64,000 nt of DNA from positions 1-64,000 of the forward strand of contig NZ_ANAC01000031.1 of the NCBI RefSeq assembly GCF_000341225.1, given 5' to 3'. The notes under the pieces were generated by a model. It was given only the letters and a program-made list of their open reading frames with translations, made no database searches and was not told the origin of the DNA. Below, piece by piece: positions 1 to 7,634 of this stretch. Each line of letters opens with the position of its first letter. Within the stretch, counting starts at the first letter, position 1. Made by a program: the position numbers and the translations under genes. Source of the DNA: Nocardiopsis alba DSM 43377. Its GTDB lineage: Bacteria > Actinomycetota > Actinomycetes > Streptosporangiales > Streptosporangiaceae.

Positions 1-337
1 AAGAGCGCGGCCCGGGTCCGAGTCGATCATCGAAGACCGCTCACCGTTCCGCAGCGACTCGGTGAGTCTAGGCAACCGGTTCGGAGACGTCAAATCCGCC
101 CGAACCCCTGGAGGAGAACCCCGTCGTGCCCGGACGTCCCGCGCGCTGACGCGGTACGGCGCCCCCGCTTCCTCCGGTCTCACGAGTACCGAGGTCGCAT
201 GCGCTCACTGGTCGTTCGACAGTCATCCTGCCCGACGGCGAACCCGTCAAACACGATCCGGCGGATTTTTCTCAGGACCGTGGAACGCCCCGGGGGCGAC
301 GTGGAGTGAGCTCCGCGTCGCCCCCGGATGGAACGAT
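1..337. other. Gene-free left edge
   Basis: No convincing gene is visible in this stretch. Short open frames on both strands lack a ribosome binding site, a recognisable product or a coding-like third-position pattern. No tRNA-like cloverleaf was found. The only clear element is the strong hairpin beyond rdgB at about 290-327. Confidence 0.5.
290..327 (-). terminator. Hairpin terminator after rdgB
   Basis: A 12-bp perfect stem (CCGGGGGCGACG with its complement) encloses a further GGAG/CTCC pairing. It lies just beyond the rdgB stop at the end of the minus-strand rph-rdgB unit. There is no strong U tract, as is common for high-GC actinobacterial terminators. Confidence 0.75.
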
Positions 338-943
338 TCAGACCAGTGTCGCCAGCTCACGGGCGAGTGCTCGGAAGGCGATCCCCCGGTGGCTGATGGC
401 GTTCTTCTCCTCCGGGGACAGCTCCGAGGTGGTGCGCTCCTCCCCTTCGGGGACAAAGACCGGGTCGTAGCCGAACCCGTTCTCTCCTCGACGCTCCCTC
501 ACCAGGCTCCCGCGGAGCACGCCCTCGGTCTCCCGCTCGGTGCCGTCGGGCATCACCAGCACGGCCGCGCAGACGAACTCCGCCCCTCGACGCTCGTCGG
601 GGGTGTCGGCCAGCTGATCCAGCACCAGGTCCAGGTTGGCCCGGTCCTGGTCCCCTTCACCGAAGCGCCCCGCCCAGCGGGCGGAGAGGACACCGGGCAT
701 CCCCCGCAGTTCGTCGACGCTCAGACCGGAATCGTCGGCGACCGCCGGCAGCCCGGTGTGCGCGGCGATCGCCCGGGCCTTGAGCCGGGCGTTGCCGACG
801 AAGGTGGCCTCGGTCTCGGGGACCTCGGGCGCGTCGGGAAAGGAGTCCAAGGCCAGGACCTCGGCCGTCACCCCCGCGTCGGCGAGGATGGCGCGCATCT
901 CCGGCACCTTCTTGGCGTTGCGCGTGGCCAGGACGAGTTTCAC
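338..943 (-). CDS. rdgB: RdgB/HAM1 non-canonical purine NTP pyrophosphatase
   Basis: Hydrolyses dITP, ITP and XTP to monophosphates plus pyrophosphate, cleaning damaged purines from the nucleotide pool in the cytoplasm. The protein of 201 residues opens with the family signature LVLATRNAKK and carries the substrate loop TFVGNARLKA, the acidic DDSGLSVDEL motif and GENGFGYDPVF near the C-terminus. The length matches the family. The GTG start at 943 is chosen because the rph stop lies 11 nt upstream and the conserved N-terminus begins there; the open frame runs on through rph only as an overlap artefact. It is the last gene of the rph-rdgB pair, an order shared with mycobacteria. Confidence 0.95.
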   Translation of the reverse strand: MKLVLATRNAKKVPEMRAILADAGVTAEVLALDSFPDAPEVPETEATFVGNARLKARAIAAHTGLPAVADDSGLSVDELRGMPGVLSARWAGRFGEGDQDRANLDLVLDQLADTPDERRGAEFVCAAVLVMPDGTERETEGVLRGSLVRERRGENGFGYDPVFVPEGEERTTSELSPEEKNAISHRGIAFRALARELATLV

Positions 944-954
944 GGTCTCTCCCC

Positions 955-1680
955 CTACTCCGCCAGGGCCTTCTTCTGGATACCGGACAGTTCCTCGCAC
1001 CCGGTGGTGGCCAGGTCGAGGAGCTTGTCGAGCAGGGCGCGGTCGAAGGCCGCCCCCTGCCCCTCGGCGGTGCCCTGGATCTCGATGAACCTTCCGTCCC
1101 CGGTGATCACGACGTTCATGTCGGTATCGGCGACGGAGTCCTCCAGGTAGTTCAGGTCCAGCCGGGGCTGGCCCTGGACGACGCCGACGCTCACCGCGGA
1201 GAGCGAGCCGGTGAGGGGGTTGTTCTTGAGCTTGCGCTTCTTGCGCAGGTACTTCATCGCGTCGGCGAGGGCGACGTAGGCACCGGTGATCGCCGCCGTA
1301 CGGGTGCCGCCGTCCGCCTGGAGCACGTCGCAGTCGAGGGTGATGGTGTGCTCGCCCATCGCCTTGAAGTCGACCACGGCGCGCAGCGAACGGCCGATGA
1401 GTCGGGAGATCTCGTGGGTGCGGCCGCCGATCTTGCCGCGGACCGACTCTCGGGCGCCTCGGGTGTCGGTGGCGCGCGGGAGCATCGCGTATTCGGCGGT
1501 GACCCACCCTTCGCCGGTCCCTCGACGCCAGCGGGGCACACCGTCCTCGACGGTGGCGGCGCAGAGCACTCGGGTGTCTCCGAACTCGATGAGTGCGGAT
1601 CCTTCCGCCTGGCGGAGCCAGTTGCGGGTGATGTTCACAGGGCGGAGTTGGGTCGGAACGCGTCCGTCAGGTCGGGCCAT
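955..1680 (-). CDS. rph: Ribonuclease PH
   Basis: A phosphorolytic 3'-to-5' exoribonuclease that trims the 3' ends of tRNA precursors. The 241 residues match the family length of about 240. Visible RNase PH hallmarks are the N-terminal RPDGRVPTQLRP, the SALIEFGDTRVLCAATVE strand and the central RTHEISRLIGRSLRAVVD with LGEHTITLDCDVLQADGGTRTAA-type phosphate-site sequence. A TACGCT hexamer lies 7 nt before the ATG, suggesting its own leaderless promoter, although the phosphodiesterase-like gene ends only 37 nt upstream. rdgB follows after 11 nt, so the two are probably co-transcribed. Confidence 0.96.
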   Translation of the reverse strand: MARPDGRVPTQLRPVNITRNWLRQAEGSALIEFGDTRVLCAATVEDGVPRWRRGTGEGWVTAEYAMLPRATDTRGARESVRGKIGGRTHEISRLIGRSLRAVVDFKAMGEHTITLDCDVLQADGGTRTAAITGAYVALADAMKYLRKKRKLKNNPLTGSLSAVSVGVVQGQPRLDLNYLEDSVADTDMNVVITGDGRFIEIQGTAEGQGAAFDRALLDKLLDLATTGCEELSGIQKKALAE

Positions 1681-1717
1681 GGGTACGAGCGTATATCCGG
1701 ACCGGGGCCCGCGCCGC

Positions 1718-2470
1718 TCAGGCGCCGACCCGGTGCACCTGTCCGCCTCGCGCCAGTTCGATGGCGCCGTCGAAGGTGGAGCGGGCCTCGGCCAGGGTGA
1801 TGTCGTCGTCGTTCCACGGGACCAGGTGGGTGAGCAGGAGCTTGCGCGCTCCGGCCCGGTTCGCGTGCTCGCCGGCCTCGCTCCCGGTGAGGTGCATGTC
1901 CTTGGGGTGTTCCGTATGGTCGTGGAAGGCGGCCTCGCAGAGGAACAGGTCGACGTCGCGGGCCAGTGCGACCAGGGAGTCGCAGGAACCGGTGTCGCCG
2001 GAGTAGGCGAGGCTGACGCCGTCGTGTTCGAGGCGGATCCCGAAGGCGTCGACGGGGTGGTTGACCCGGTCCACGCGCGCGGTCATCGGACCGATCGAGA
2101 ATTCGCCCGGGGTGAGTTCGTGAAAGTCGAAGACCTCGGTCATCCCGGGTTCGGGGTCCAGGCCGTAGATCTCGGCCAGGCGGTCGGCCACCCCTCGGGG
2201 CCCGTAGACGGGGATGCGCGGTTTGGTGCCGTCGGGCGCGTACATGCGGGCGACCCAGTAGGCGCACATGTCGGCGCAGTGGTCGGTGTGCATGTGGCTG
2301 AGGTAGACGGCGTCGACGGAGTAGAGGTCCACATGACGTTGGAGGGCGCCCAGGGCTCCGTTGCCCAGATCCAGCAGCAGCCGGAAACCGTCGACCTCGA
2401 CCAGGTAGCAGGAGGCCGGGCTGTCCGGACCGGGGAAGCTCCCGGAGGACCCGATAATCGTGAGTCGCAC
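1718..2470 (-). CDS. Metallo-beta-lactamase-fold hydrolase, Rv1339-type phosphodiesterase
   Basis: A 250-residue soluble MBL-fold protein. The zinc motif HMHTDH is at residues 59-64, with later ligands in the LAYSGDTG segment (about 150) and THL near 215. Family knowledge: the M. tuberculosis counterpart in the same position (Rv1339, next to rphA) has been reported as an atypical cyclic-nucleotide phosphodiesterase; RNase Z-like and other MBL hydrolases are alternatives. The GTG start at 2470 fits the conserved MRLTIIGSSGSFPG opening, though the ribosome binding site is weak. It leads the gene-phosphodiesterase-rph-rdgB run, and its upstream region holds an unusual palindrome. MurI, found next to it in mycobacteria, is missing here. 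Confidence 0.85.
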   Translation of the reverse strand: MRLTIIGSSGSFPGPDSPASCYLVEVDGFRLLLDLGNGALGALQRHVDLYSVDAVYLSHMHTDHCADMCAYWVARMYAPDGTKPRIPVYGPRGVADRLAEIYGLDPEPGMTEVFDFHELTPGEFSIGPMTARVDRVNHPVDAFGIRLEHDGVSLAYSGDTGSCDSLVALARDVDLFLCEAAFHDHTEHPKDMHLTGSEAGEHANRAGARKLLLTHLVPWNDDDITLAEARSTFDGAIELARGGQVHRVGA

Positions 2471-2636
2471 GTCGTCGTCGCCTTCTCGGTCGGCCGCGCT
2501 GCTTCCGGGCCCCGTCGGAGTGCTCGGGGAGGGCGGATGGCGGCTGGTTCTGCGGATGTCCCGTTGTTACGGGTGTACCCCAATGGCCGCCCGGGTGGTA
2601 CAAAATGTGTCCTGCATCTCAGGCGACGTGCATCAC

Positions 2637-2653
2637 GTGTGAATTTTTCACAC
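2637..2653. promoter_or_regulatory. Palindrome GTGTGAA-TTT-TTCACAC, candidate operator
   Basis: A perfect 7+7 inverted repeat with a 3-nt centre, about 170 bp upstream of the MBL-fold gene. It resembles CRP/FNR-type TGTGA...TCACA sites, but the spacing between half-sites is 5 rather than 6, so assignment to a CRP protein is not secure. Confidence 0.4.
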
Positions 2654-2767
2654 CAAATGATCACATATGACCGTTTTGCTTGGTCCGAGTTCAGGACACT
2701 CCCCCACACTCAGACATGACCGGTTCGGGTGAACGAGACCTCTCGTGGGACTTCCGGGCACGACGAA

Positions 2768-2792
2768 GGCCGGTCGCGCGACGCGACCGGCC
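2768..2792 (-). terminator. Hairpin terminator after cysM
   Basis: An 11-bp perfect GC stem (GGCCGGTCGCG with its complement) with a 3-nt loop, 24 nt beyond the cysM stop. It ends the mec-cysO-cysM operon. Confidence 0.75.
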
Positions 2793-2815
2793 CCGTGTCG
2801 GGTGCTCTCTCGGCC

Positions 2816-3763
2816 TCAGGCCCAGAGCTGCCCCTCCAGCCGTTCCTCGGCCTCTTCGAGGGTGCCCTCGTAGGCGCCGGTGGACAGGTACTTCCATCCG
2901 GCGTCGGCGATGACGAACGCGATGTCGGCGGAGCGCCCCTCCCGTTCCGCCTTGCGGGCCATCCCCAGAGCGGCGTGCAGGGCTCCTCCGGTGGAGACCC
3001 CCGCGAAGATGCCCTCCTGATCCAGGAGTTCCCGGGTCCGTTTGAGGGCGGCGTCGGCGGGCACGGAGAAACGGGTCGTGAGCAGGGACTCGTCGTAGAG
3101 CTCGGGAACGAACCCCTCGTCGATGTTGCGCAGACCGTAGACCAGCTCGCCGTAGCGGGGCTCGGCCGCCACGATCCGCACGTCGGGCTTGTGCTCGCGC
3201 AGGTAGCGGCCCACCCCCATGAGGGTGCCCGTGGTGCCCAACCCCGCCACGAAGTGGGTGATCTCCGGGAGGTCGGCCAGCAGCTCGGGCCCGGTGGTCT
3301 CGTAGTGGGCCCGGGCGTTGGCCGGGTTGCCGTACTGGTAGAGCATCACCCAGTCGGGGTGGGCCTCGGCCATCTCCTTGGCGACGCGGACGGCCTCGTT
3401 GGAGCCGCCGGCCGCGTCGGAGAAGTGGACCTCGGCGCCCCACATGGCGAGGAGCTGTTTACGCTCGGCCGAGGTGTTCTCCGGCATCACGCAGACCATG
3501 CGGTAGCCGCGCAGCTTGGCGACCATGGCCAGGGAGATACCGGTGTTCCCCGACGTCGGCTCCAGGATCGTGCACCCCGGAAAGAGCAGGCCGTCCTTCT
3601 CCGCCTGCTCGATCATGAAGAACGCGGCGCGGTCCTTGATCGAACCGGTGGGGTTGCGATCCTCCAGCTTCGCCCACAGCCGGACCTCGGGCGAGGGTGA
3701 CAGCCGCGGCAGACCGACGAGCGGTGTGCCGCCGAGGGAGTCGAGTAGGGAGTCGTAGCGCAT
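2816..3763 (-). CDS. cysM: O-phosphoserine sulfhydrylase CysM
   Basis: A PLP enzyme that joins O-phosphoserine to the CysO protein thiocarboxylate, giving a CysO-cysteine adduct. The 315 residues carry the PLP lysine in NPTGSIKDR (K43), the phosphate loop PTSGNTG (70-76) and the glycine loop GLGTTGT. R212 in YGLRNIDEGFVPELYD matches the arginine that gives mycobacterial CysM its O-phosphoserine preference (R220 there), so this is the CysO-dependent type rather than a generic cysteine synthase. It starts 7 nt after the cysO stop, with a Shine-Dalgarno-like AGGGA overlapping that stop. It is last in the mec-cysO-cysM operon. Confidence 0.95.
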   Translation of the reverse strand: MRYDSLLDSLGGTPLVGLPRLSPSPEVRLWAKLEDRNPTGSIKDRAAFFMIEQAEKDGLLFPGCTILEPTSGNTGISLAMVAKLRGYRMVCVMPENTSAERKQLLAMWGAEVHFSDAAGGSNEAVRVAKEMAEAHPDWVMLYQYGNPANARAHYETTGPELLADLPEITHFVAGLGTTGTLMGVGRYLREHKPDVRIVAAEPRYGELVYGLRNIDEGFVPELYDESLLTTRFSVPADAALKRTRELLDQEGIFAGVSTGGALHAALGMARKAEREGRSADIAFVIADAGWKYLSTGAYEGTLEEAEERLEGQLWA

Positions 3764-3770
3764 GGCGTCC

Positions 3771-4049
3771 CTAGAGGCTTCCGCCGGCGACCGCCGGCAG
3801 GACGGTCACGTTGTCGCCGTCCTTGAGTTCGGCCTCCAGACCACCGACGAAGCGGACGTCCTCGTCGTTGAGATAGACGTTGATGAAACGGCGCAGCTTG
3901 CCGTTCTCCACGATGCGGGCGCCGATCCCGGGGTAACGGCTGTCCAGGTCGGTGAAGAGCTCGGCGAGCGTGTCGCCCTTGCCCTCGACGACCTTGGCGT
4001 CGTCGGTCAGGTTGCGCAGGATGGTGGGGATGCGGACCTCGATGGCCAT
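3771..4049 (-). CDS. cysO: Sulfur-carrier protein CysO with two residues after Gly-Gly
   Basis: A ubiquitin-like (ThiS/MoaD-type) sulfur carrier of 92 residues whose C-terminal glycine is converted to a thiocarboxylate and used by CysM. It opens with MAIEVRIPTILR, typical of the family, and ends PAVAGG followed by Ser-Leu and a TAG stop. Mycobacterial CysO, as I recall it, ends at Gly-Gly, so the extra SL would have to be removed before activation, plausibly by the adjacent Mec peptidase. The ATG at 4049 is chosen because it gives the conserved N-terminus and has GGAG upstream; an in-frame ATG further upstream would add an unconserved extension. Confidence 0.93.
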   Translation of the reverse strand: MAIEVRIPTILRNLTDDAKVVEGKGDTLAELFTDLDSRYPGIGARIVENGKLRRFINVYLNDEDVRFVGGLEAELKDGDNVTVLPAVAGGSL

Positions 4050-4141
4050 GAAGGTGACTCCGTATGACGGTCGTTGTTGTGCGTTCATGTCCAACAGGTG
4101 TCCCACCGCCGTCATTCCGGGCGGTGGACCTGCCGGGGGCG

Positions 4142-4564
4142 TTACGGGCGGGCGTCGGTCCCGACGATCTCCACCGGCTCCTCGGTGACCTCGCCATCGA
4201 CGATCCGGTAGGAGCGGAACTCGACGGTGTCGGCCTCCCTGGTGGAGACCAGGACGTAGTGCGCGTTGGGCTCGGAGGCGTAGGAGATGTCGGTACGCGA
4301 GGGATAGGCCTCGGTCGCGGTGTGGGAGTGGTAGATCACGACGGGTTCCTCGTCGCGGTCGTCCATCCCGCGCCAGACCTTGAGCTGTTCGAGCGAATCG
4401 AAGCGGTAGAAGGTCGGCGACCGTTCGGCGTTGAGCATCTCGATGAACCGCTCCGGGCGGTCGGACCCCTCGGGTCCGGCGACGACACCGCACGCCTCGT
4501 CGGGGTGATCGCGGCGGGCGTGGGCGACGATCTGGTCGTAGATCGAGCGGTCAATCCTCAGCAT
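4142..4564 (-). CDS. mec: Mec JAMM-domain CysO-cysteine peptidase
   Basis: A zinc metallopeptidase that releases cysteine from the CysO-cysteine adduct. The 140 residues hold a complete JAMM active site: E23, H79 and H81 (HSH), S89 and D92, in the pattern H-x-H-x7-S-x2-D. It is the first gene of the operon, with cysO 92 nt downstream. The start at 4564 is preferred over an in-frame start 21 nt upstream because a TACCCT -10-like hexamer sits 6 nt before it, suggesting a leaderless message. Given the SL tail on CysO, the enzyme may also expose the Gly-Gly end, as JAMM proteins do for some other sulfur carriers. Confidence 0.93.
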   Translation of the reverse strand: MLRIDRSIYDQIVAHARRDHPDEACGVVAGPEGSDRPERFIEMLNAERSPTFYRFDSLEQLKVWRGMDDRDEEPVVIYHSHTATEAYPSRTDISYASEPNAHYVLVSTREADTVEFRSYRIVDGEVTEEPVEIVGTDARP

Positions 4565-4570
4565 GGCTCC

Positions 4571-4576
4571 AGGGTA
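4571..4576 (-). promoter_or_regulatory. -10 element of mec
   Basis: TACCCT lies 6 nt before the mec ATG. A TTGGTA hexamer 16 nt further upstream could be the -35 element. Transcription would begin at or next to the start codon. Confidence 0.4.
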
Positions 4577-4684
4577 CCCGCGCACTCTTTTCTACCAACC
4601 AAGTGGGTATTGTTGCGTCCGCCTCTCCTCCGGACGGGGCCCCGACCCTGGTGGGGCGACCGCCGACCGTCACTCCGCAACGCA

Positions 4685-4690
4685 TAGGCT
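4685..4690 (+). promoter_or_regulatory. -10 element of pncB (TAGGCT)
   Basis: TAGGCT lies 7 nt before the pncB ATG. The same hexamer at 6-7 nt occurs before trpS, pduO and the MFS gene, supporting leaderless transcription. No clear -35 element is seen. Confidence 0.45.
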
Positions 4691-4697
4691 CGCCCCT

Positions 4698-5999
4698 ATG
4701 AGCGAGGACAGCAGCAGCGCGCTGCTCACCGACCACTACGAACTGACGATGCTCCAGGGGGCCCTCCACAGCGGAGCCGCCGCACGCCGGTCGGTGTTCG
4801 AGATGTTCGCCCGACGCCTGCCGGAAGGCCGCCGATACGGGGTCGTGGCGGGCACCGGACGCTTCCTGGACCTACTGGAGCGCTTCCGCTTCGGCCCGGA
4901 GGAACTGGACTTCCTGGCCGAGAACGAGGTCGTGGACGAGGCCACCCTGAACTGGCTCGCGGAGTACCGCTTCTCGGGGAACGTGTGGGGCTACGGCGAG
5001 GGCGATGCCTATTTCCCGGGATCACCGATCCTTGTGGTGGAGGCCACCTTCGCCGAAGCCGTGATCCTGGAGACACTCGCGCTGTCGGTGTACAACCACG
5101 ACAGCGCGATCGCCTCCGCGGCCAGCCGGATGTCGGTGGCCGCGGGCGACCGCCCCCTCATCGAGATGGGGTCGCGCCGCACCCACGAGCGCTCCGCCGT
5201 GGCCGCCGCCCGCGCCGCCTACGTGGCCGGGTTCGCCACCTCCTCCAACCTGGAGGCGGGGCGCACCTACGGGGTGCCGACCGGCGGGACGGCCGCGCAC
5301 GCCTTCACCCTGCTGCACGACAGCGAACGACACGCCTTCGAGACCCAGCTGGAGTCCATGGGCACGGGGACCACCCTGCTCGTGGACACCTACGACGTCG
5401 AACGGGCGGTGCGACACGCGGTGGAGCTGGCCGGCCCCGGCCTGGGCGCCGTGCGCATCGACTCCGGAGACCTGTCCACGACCGCCACCCGGGTCCGTGC
5501 CCAACTGGACGGTCTCGGCGCCACCGAGACCCGGATCCTGGTCACCGGCGACCTGGACGAACACTCGATCCGCGCCCTGGCGGTGGCACCCGTGGACGGT
5601 TACGGAGTGGGTACTTCACTGGTGACGGGTTCCGGGGCGCCGACCGTGTCCCTGGTGTACAAGCTGGTCGCACGCGCGCGCGGCCTGGACCACGACGCCC
5701 CCTTGGAGCCGGTCGCGAAGCGTTCGGTCGGCAAGCCCAGCCGGGGCGGTCGCAAGTGGGCGGTCCGCCGACTGGACGAGAAGGGGATCGCGACGACCGA
5801 GGAGGTGTACCCCCACGACCCGGGCCGGGTGGTCGGAGGACGACCTCTGCTGCGTCCTCTCGTGGCCGACGGCGAGATCGTGGGGCGCGAGACGGTCCAG
5901 GACGCCCGCGAGCGTCACCGCGCGACCGTGGCCGAGCTTCCCGAGGAGGCGCTGCGCACCTCCCGAGGGGACACCGCCCTCCCGACGATCTTCCTCTGA
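4698..5999 (+). CDS. pncB: Nicotinate phosphoribosyltransferase
   Basis: Makes nicotinate mononucleotide from nicotinate and PRPP, the committed step of NAD salvage. The protein has 433 residues. Family features include LLTDHYELTM at the N-terminus, RRTHERSAVAAARAAY with the active-site histidine loop, NLEAGRTYGVPTGGT, IDSGDL and the phosphate-binding GYGVGTSLVTG. The ATG at 4698 begins the conserved region (SALLTDHYELTML); the frame is open further upstream but overlaps the divergent mec gene. The putative nicotinamidase starts 47 nt after its stop, so the two form a salvage unit converting nicotinamide to nicotinate to NaMN. Confidence 0.95.
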   Translation: MSEDSSSALLTDHYELTMLQGALHSGAAARRSVFEMFARRLPEGRRYGVVAGTGRFLDLLERFRFGPEELDFLAENEVVDEATLNWLAEYRFSGNVWGYGEGDAYFPGSPILVVEATFAEAVILETLALSVYNHDSAIASAASRMSVAAGDRPLIEMGSRRTHERSAVAAARAAYVAGFATSSNLEAGRTYGVPTGGTAAHAFTLLHDSERHAFETQLESMGTGTTLLVDTYDVERAVRHAVELAGPGLGAVRIDSGDLSTTATRVRAQLDGLGATETRILVTGDLDEHSIRALAVAPVDGYGVGTSLVTGSGAPTVSLVYKLVARARGLDHDAPLEPVAKRSVGKPSRGGRKWAVRRLDEKGIATTEEVYPHDPGRVVGGRPLLRPLVADGEIVGRETVQDARERHRATVAELPEEALRTSRGDTALPTIFL

Positions 6000-6046
6000 C
6001 CCGTGAACCACAGACCGACGTTCCGAGAAGGACGAGGTGTCCCGAC

Positions 6047-6619
6047 ATGACCAGAGCACTCATCGTGGTGGATCTACAGAACGACTTCTGTGAGGGGGGA
6101 AGCCTCGGGGTGAACGGTGGAGCACGCACCGCGGCCGCCGTCACCGAGTACGCCCGCACCGGTGGCTACGACCACGTGGTGGCCACCCGCGACCACCACA
6201 TCGACCCCGGGGACCACTTCTCCGAGAACCCCGACTTCGTGGACAGCTGGCCGCGTCACTGTGAGGCGGGCACCCCCGGGGCGGAGTTCCACCCCGAATT
6301 CGACTCCTCGGTGGCCGAGGAGGTCTTCAGCAAGGGGATGTACTCGGCCGCCTACAGCGGTTTCGAGGGCACCGCTTCGGACGGCGAGACGACGCTGGCG
6401 GCGTGGTTGCGCGACCACGGCGTGGACGAGGTGGACGTGGTGGGGATCGCCACGGACCACTGTGTACGTGCCACCGCGATGGACGCCGCCGAGGAGGGCT
6501 TCCGCACCCGGGTGTTGTTGGAGCTGACCTCGGGGGTGTCCGGCGCCGGCGTGGAGACCGCGCTGGAGCGACTGCGCGACGCGGGCGTGGCCCTGGAGGG
6601 CCGGCCGCCGGTCGGCTGA
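6047..6619 (+). CDS. pncA: Nicotinamidase/pyrazinamidase PncA
   Basis: A cysteine hydrolase of 190 residues that deamidates nicotinamide to nicotinate. The catalytic triad is D9, K96 and C139 (ATDHCVRA), and the metal ligands are D49, H51, H57 and H71; these positions are almost identical to those of M. tuberculosis PncA. The ATG at 6047 follows a purine-rich GAGAAGGACGAGG region. It lies directly downstream of pncB, which uses its product, so an operon is likely. A hairpin at 6637-6668 closes the unit. Confidence 0.93.
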   Translation: MTRALIVVDLQNDFCEGGSLGVNGGARTAAAVTEYARTGGYDHVVATRDHHIDPGDHFSENPDFVDSWPRHCEAGTPGAEFHPEFDSSVAEEVFSKGMYSAAYSGFEGTASDGETTLAAWLRDHGVDEVDVVGIATDHCVRATAMDAAEEGFRTRVLLELTSGVSGAGVETALERLRDAGVALEGRPPVG

Positions 6620-6636
6620 GCGCGGAGCCCGTCCTC

Positions 6637-6668
6637 GTGAACGGCCGTGTCCCTCGGGGCACGGCCGT
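6637..6668. terminator. Bidirectional hairpin between pncA and a hydrolase gene
   Basis: An 11-bp perfect stem (GAACGGCCGTG with its complement) with a further CCC/GGG pairing inside. It lies between convergent genes, 18 nt after the pncA stop and 22 nt from the stop of the minus-strand hydrolase, and can serve both. Confidence 0.75.
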
Positions 6669-6689
6669 TCGTGGTCCCACCGCCCGGGG

Positions 6690-7568
6690 TCATCCCCGGG
6701 ACGCGGCCCGCCGTTCGAGCAGGGTGCGCAGGATCGACTCGGCGTGGGTCCACAGGACGGCGCCGCCGATCCCGGGAACGACATGGCGCACGGCCCCGGG
6801 TACACGCTCGGTGAGCGTCGCACCGAGGTCCGGGGAGTGGGACGCGTCCTGCTCTCCGTACCAGACGTCGACCGGGACGGTGATCGCGGAGAGGTCCAGG
6901 TTCCAGGGGCTCATGGCCAACACGGTGTCCCTCGCGTAACCCGCGCCGCCTTGGACGAAAGCCTCGGTCATCGCACTCCGATAGGCGTCGGCGAACATCG
7001 GGGCCTCGTAGACCTCCCGGTCGGACTCGGCGCTTCCCGCCAGGACCATCTCCTCCATGGCCGCGGGGTCGAACTCCGCGAAGAGCGCCTCGGCCCGGTC
7101 GGGGGCGGAGGCGGCCAGGGCGACCATGTCGCGCGGCCCCGGGGGGAGCACGTCGGCGAAAACGGGGGCGGCCACCTCGTCGGCGGCCGAGACCAGGGCG
7201 AGCGCGTCGGCCGCGCCCGAGGCCGCGCAGGCCAGGGCGAACGGTGCTCCCTGGGAGTTCCCGACGACCGCCGTACCGTTCAGGTCGCGCAGGGAACGGA
7301 GCTCGCGCACGTCGTCGGCGAAGTCGGCGAGGCTCCGCCCCGGCCGCGGGGAGGAGGCTCCCAGTCCGGGCCGGTCCACGGCCACCAGGCGTACACCGAG
7401 TTCGGCGAGCAGGTGCGTACCGAATCCGAGACGGCCGCTCGTGGCCGCGCCCGGACACAGCAGGACGGGCACGCCGTCTGGCGCGCCCCACTCGCTCCAT
7501 CCGAGAGAGCGTCCGTCGGCCAGTGTGCTCCGACCCCGACGTTCCGGGGCGGTGACTCCGAGTTCCAT
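6690..7568 (-). CDS. Alpha/beta hydrolase
   Basis: A 292-residue soluble alpha/beta-hydrolase-fold protein of unknown substrate. The oxyanion region is LLCPGAATSGR. The nucleophile elbow is GNSQG (Ser), the acid lies in WYGEQDASHSPD and the histidine is in WTHAESIL near the C-terminus, so the triad looks complete. VDRPGLGASSP is typical of the haloperoxidase/esterase branch. It follows trpS with a gap of 66 nt in the upstream direction of transcription and converges on pncA. Neighbours give no clue to the substrate; esterase or lipase-type activity is a generic guess. Confidence 0.8.
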   Translation of the reverse strand: MELGVTAPERRGRSTLADGRSLGWSEWGAPDGVPVLLCPGAATSGRLGFGTHLLAELGVRLVAVDRPGLGASSPRPGRSLADFADDVRELRSLRDLNGTAVVGNSQGAPFALACAASGAADALALVSAADEVAAPVFADVLPPGPRDMVALAASAPDRAEALFAEFDPAAMEEMVLAGSAESDREVYEAPMFADAYRSAMTEAFVQGGAGYARDTVLAMSPWNLDLSAITVPVDVWYGEQDASHSPDLGATLTERVPGAVRHVVPGIGGAVLWTHAESILRTLLERRAASRG

Positions 7569-7634
7569 TCCCCGAACCCTAACGAAGGGTCCGGGGAGGG
7601 TGCCATCGATATTCGTCGAGGTCGGGCCGGGTGA

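Larger units (their letters stand above)
2471..2815. other. Intergenic region with promoter-like AT-rich patch
   Basis: Between cysM and the MBL-fold gene. It holds the cysM terminator (2768-2792) and, at about 2600-2690, an AT-rich patch with a perfect GTGTGAA/TTCACAC inverted repeat. The patch probably contains the promoter of the downstream minus-strand genes. No coding sequence is supported. Confidence 0.5.

Noticed and set aside
68..250. 60-codon minus-strand open frame at the left edge
   Set aside because: No ribosome binding site, no recognisable product, and the composition is what random high-GC DNA gives.
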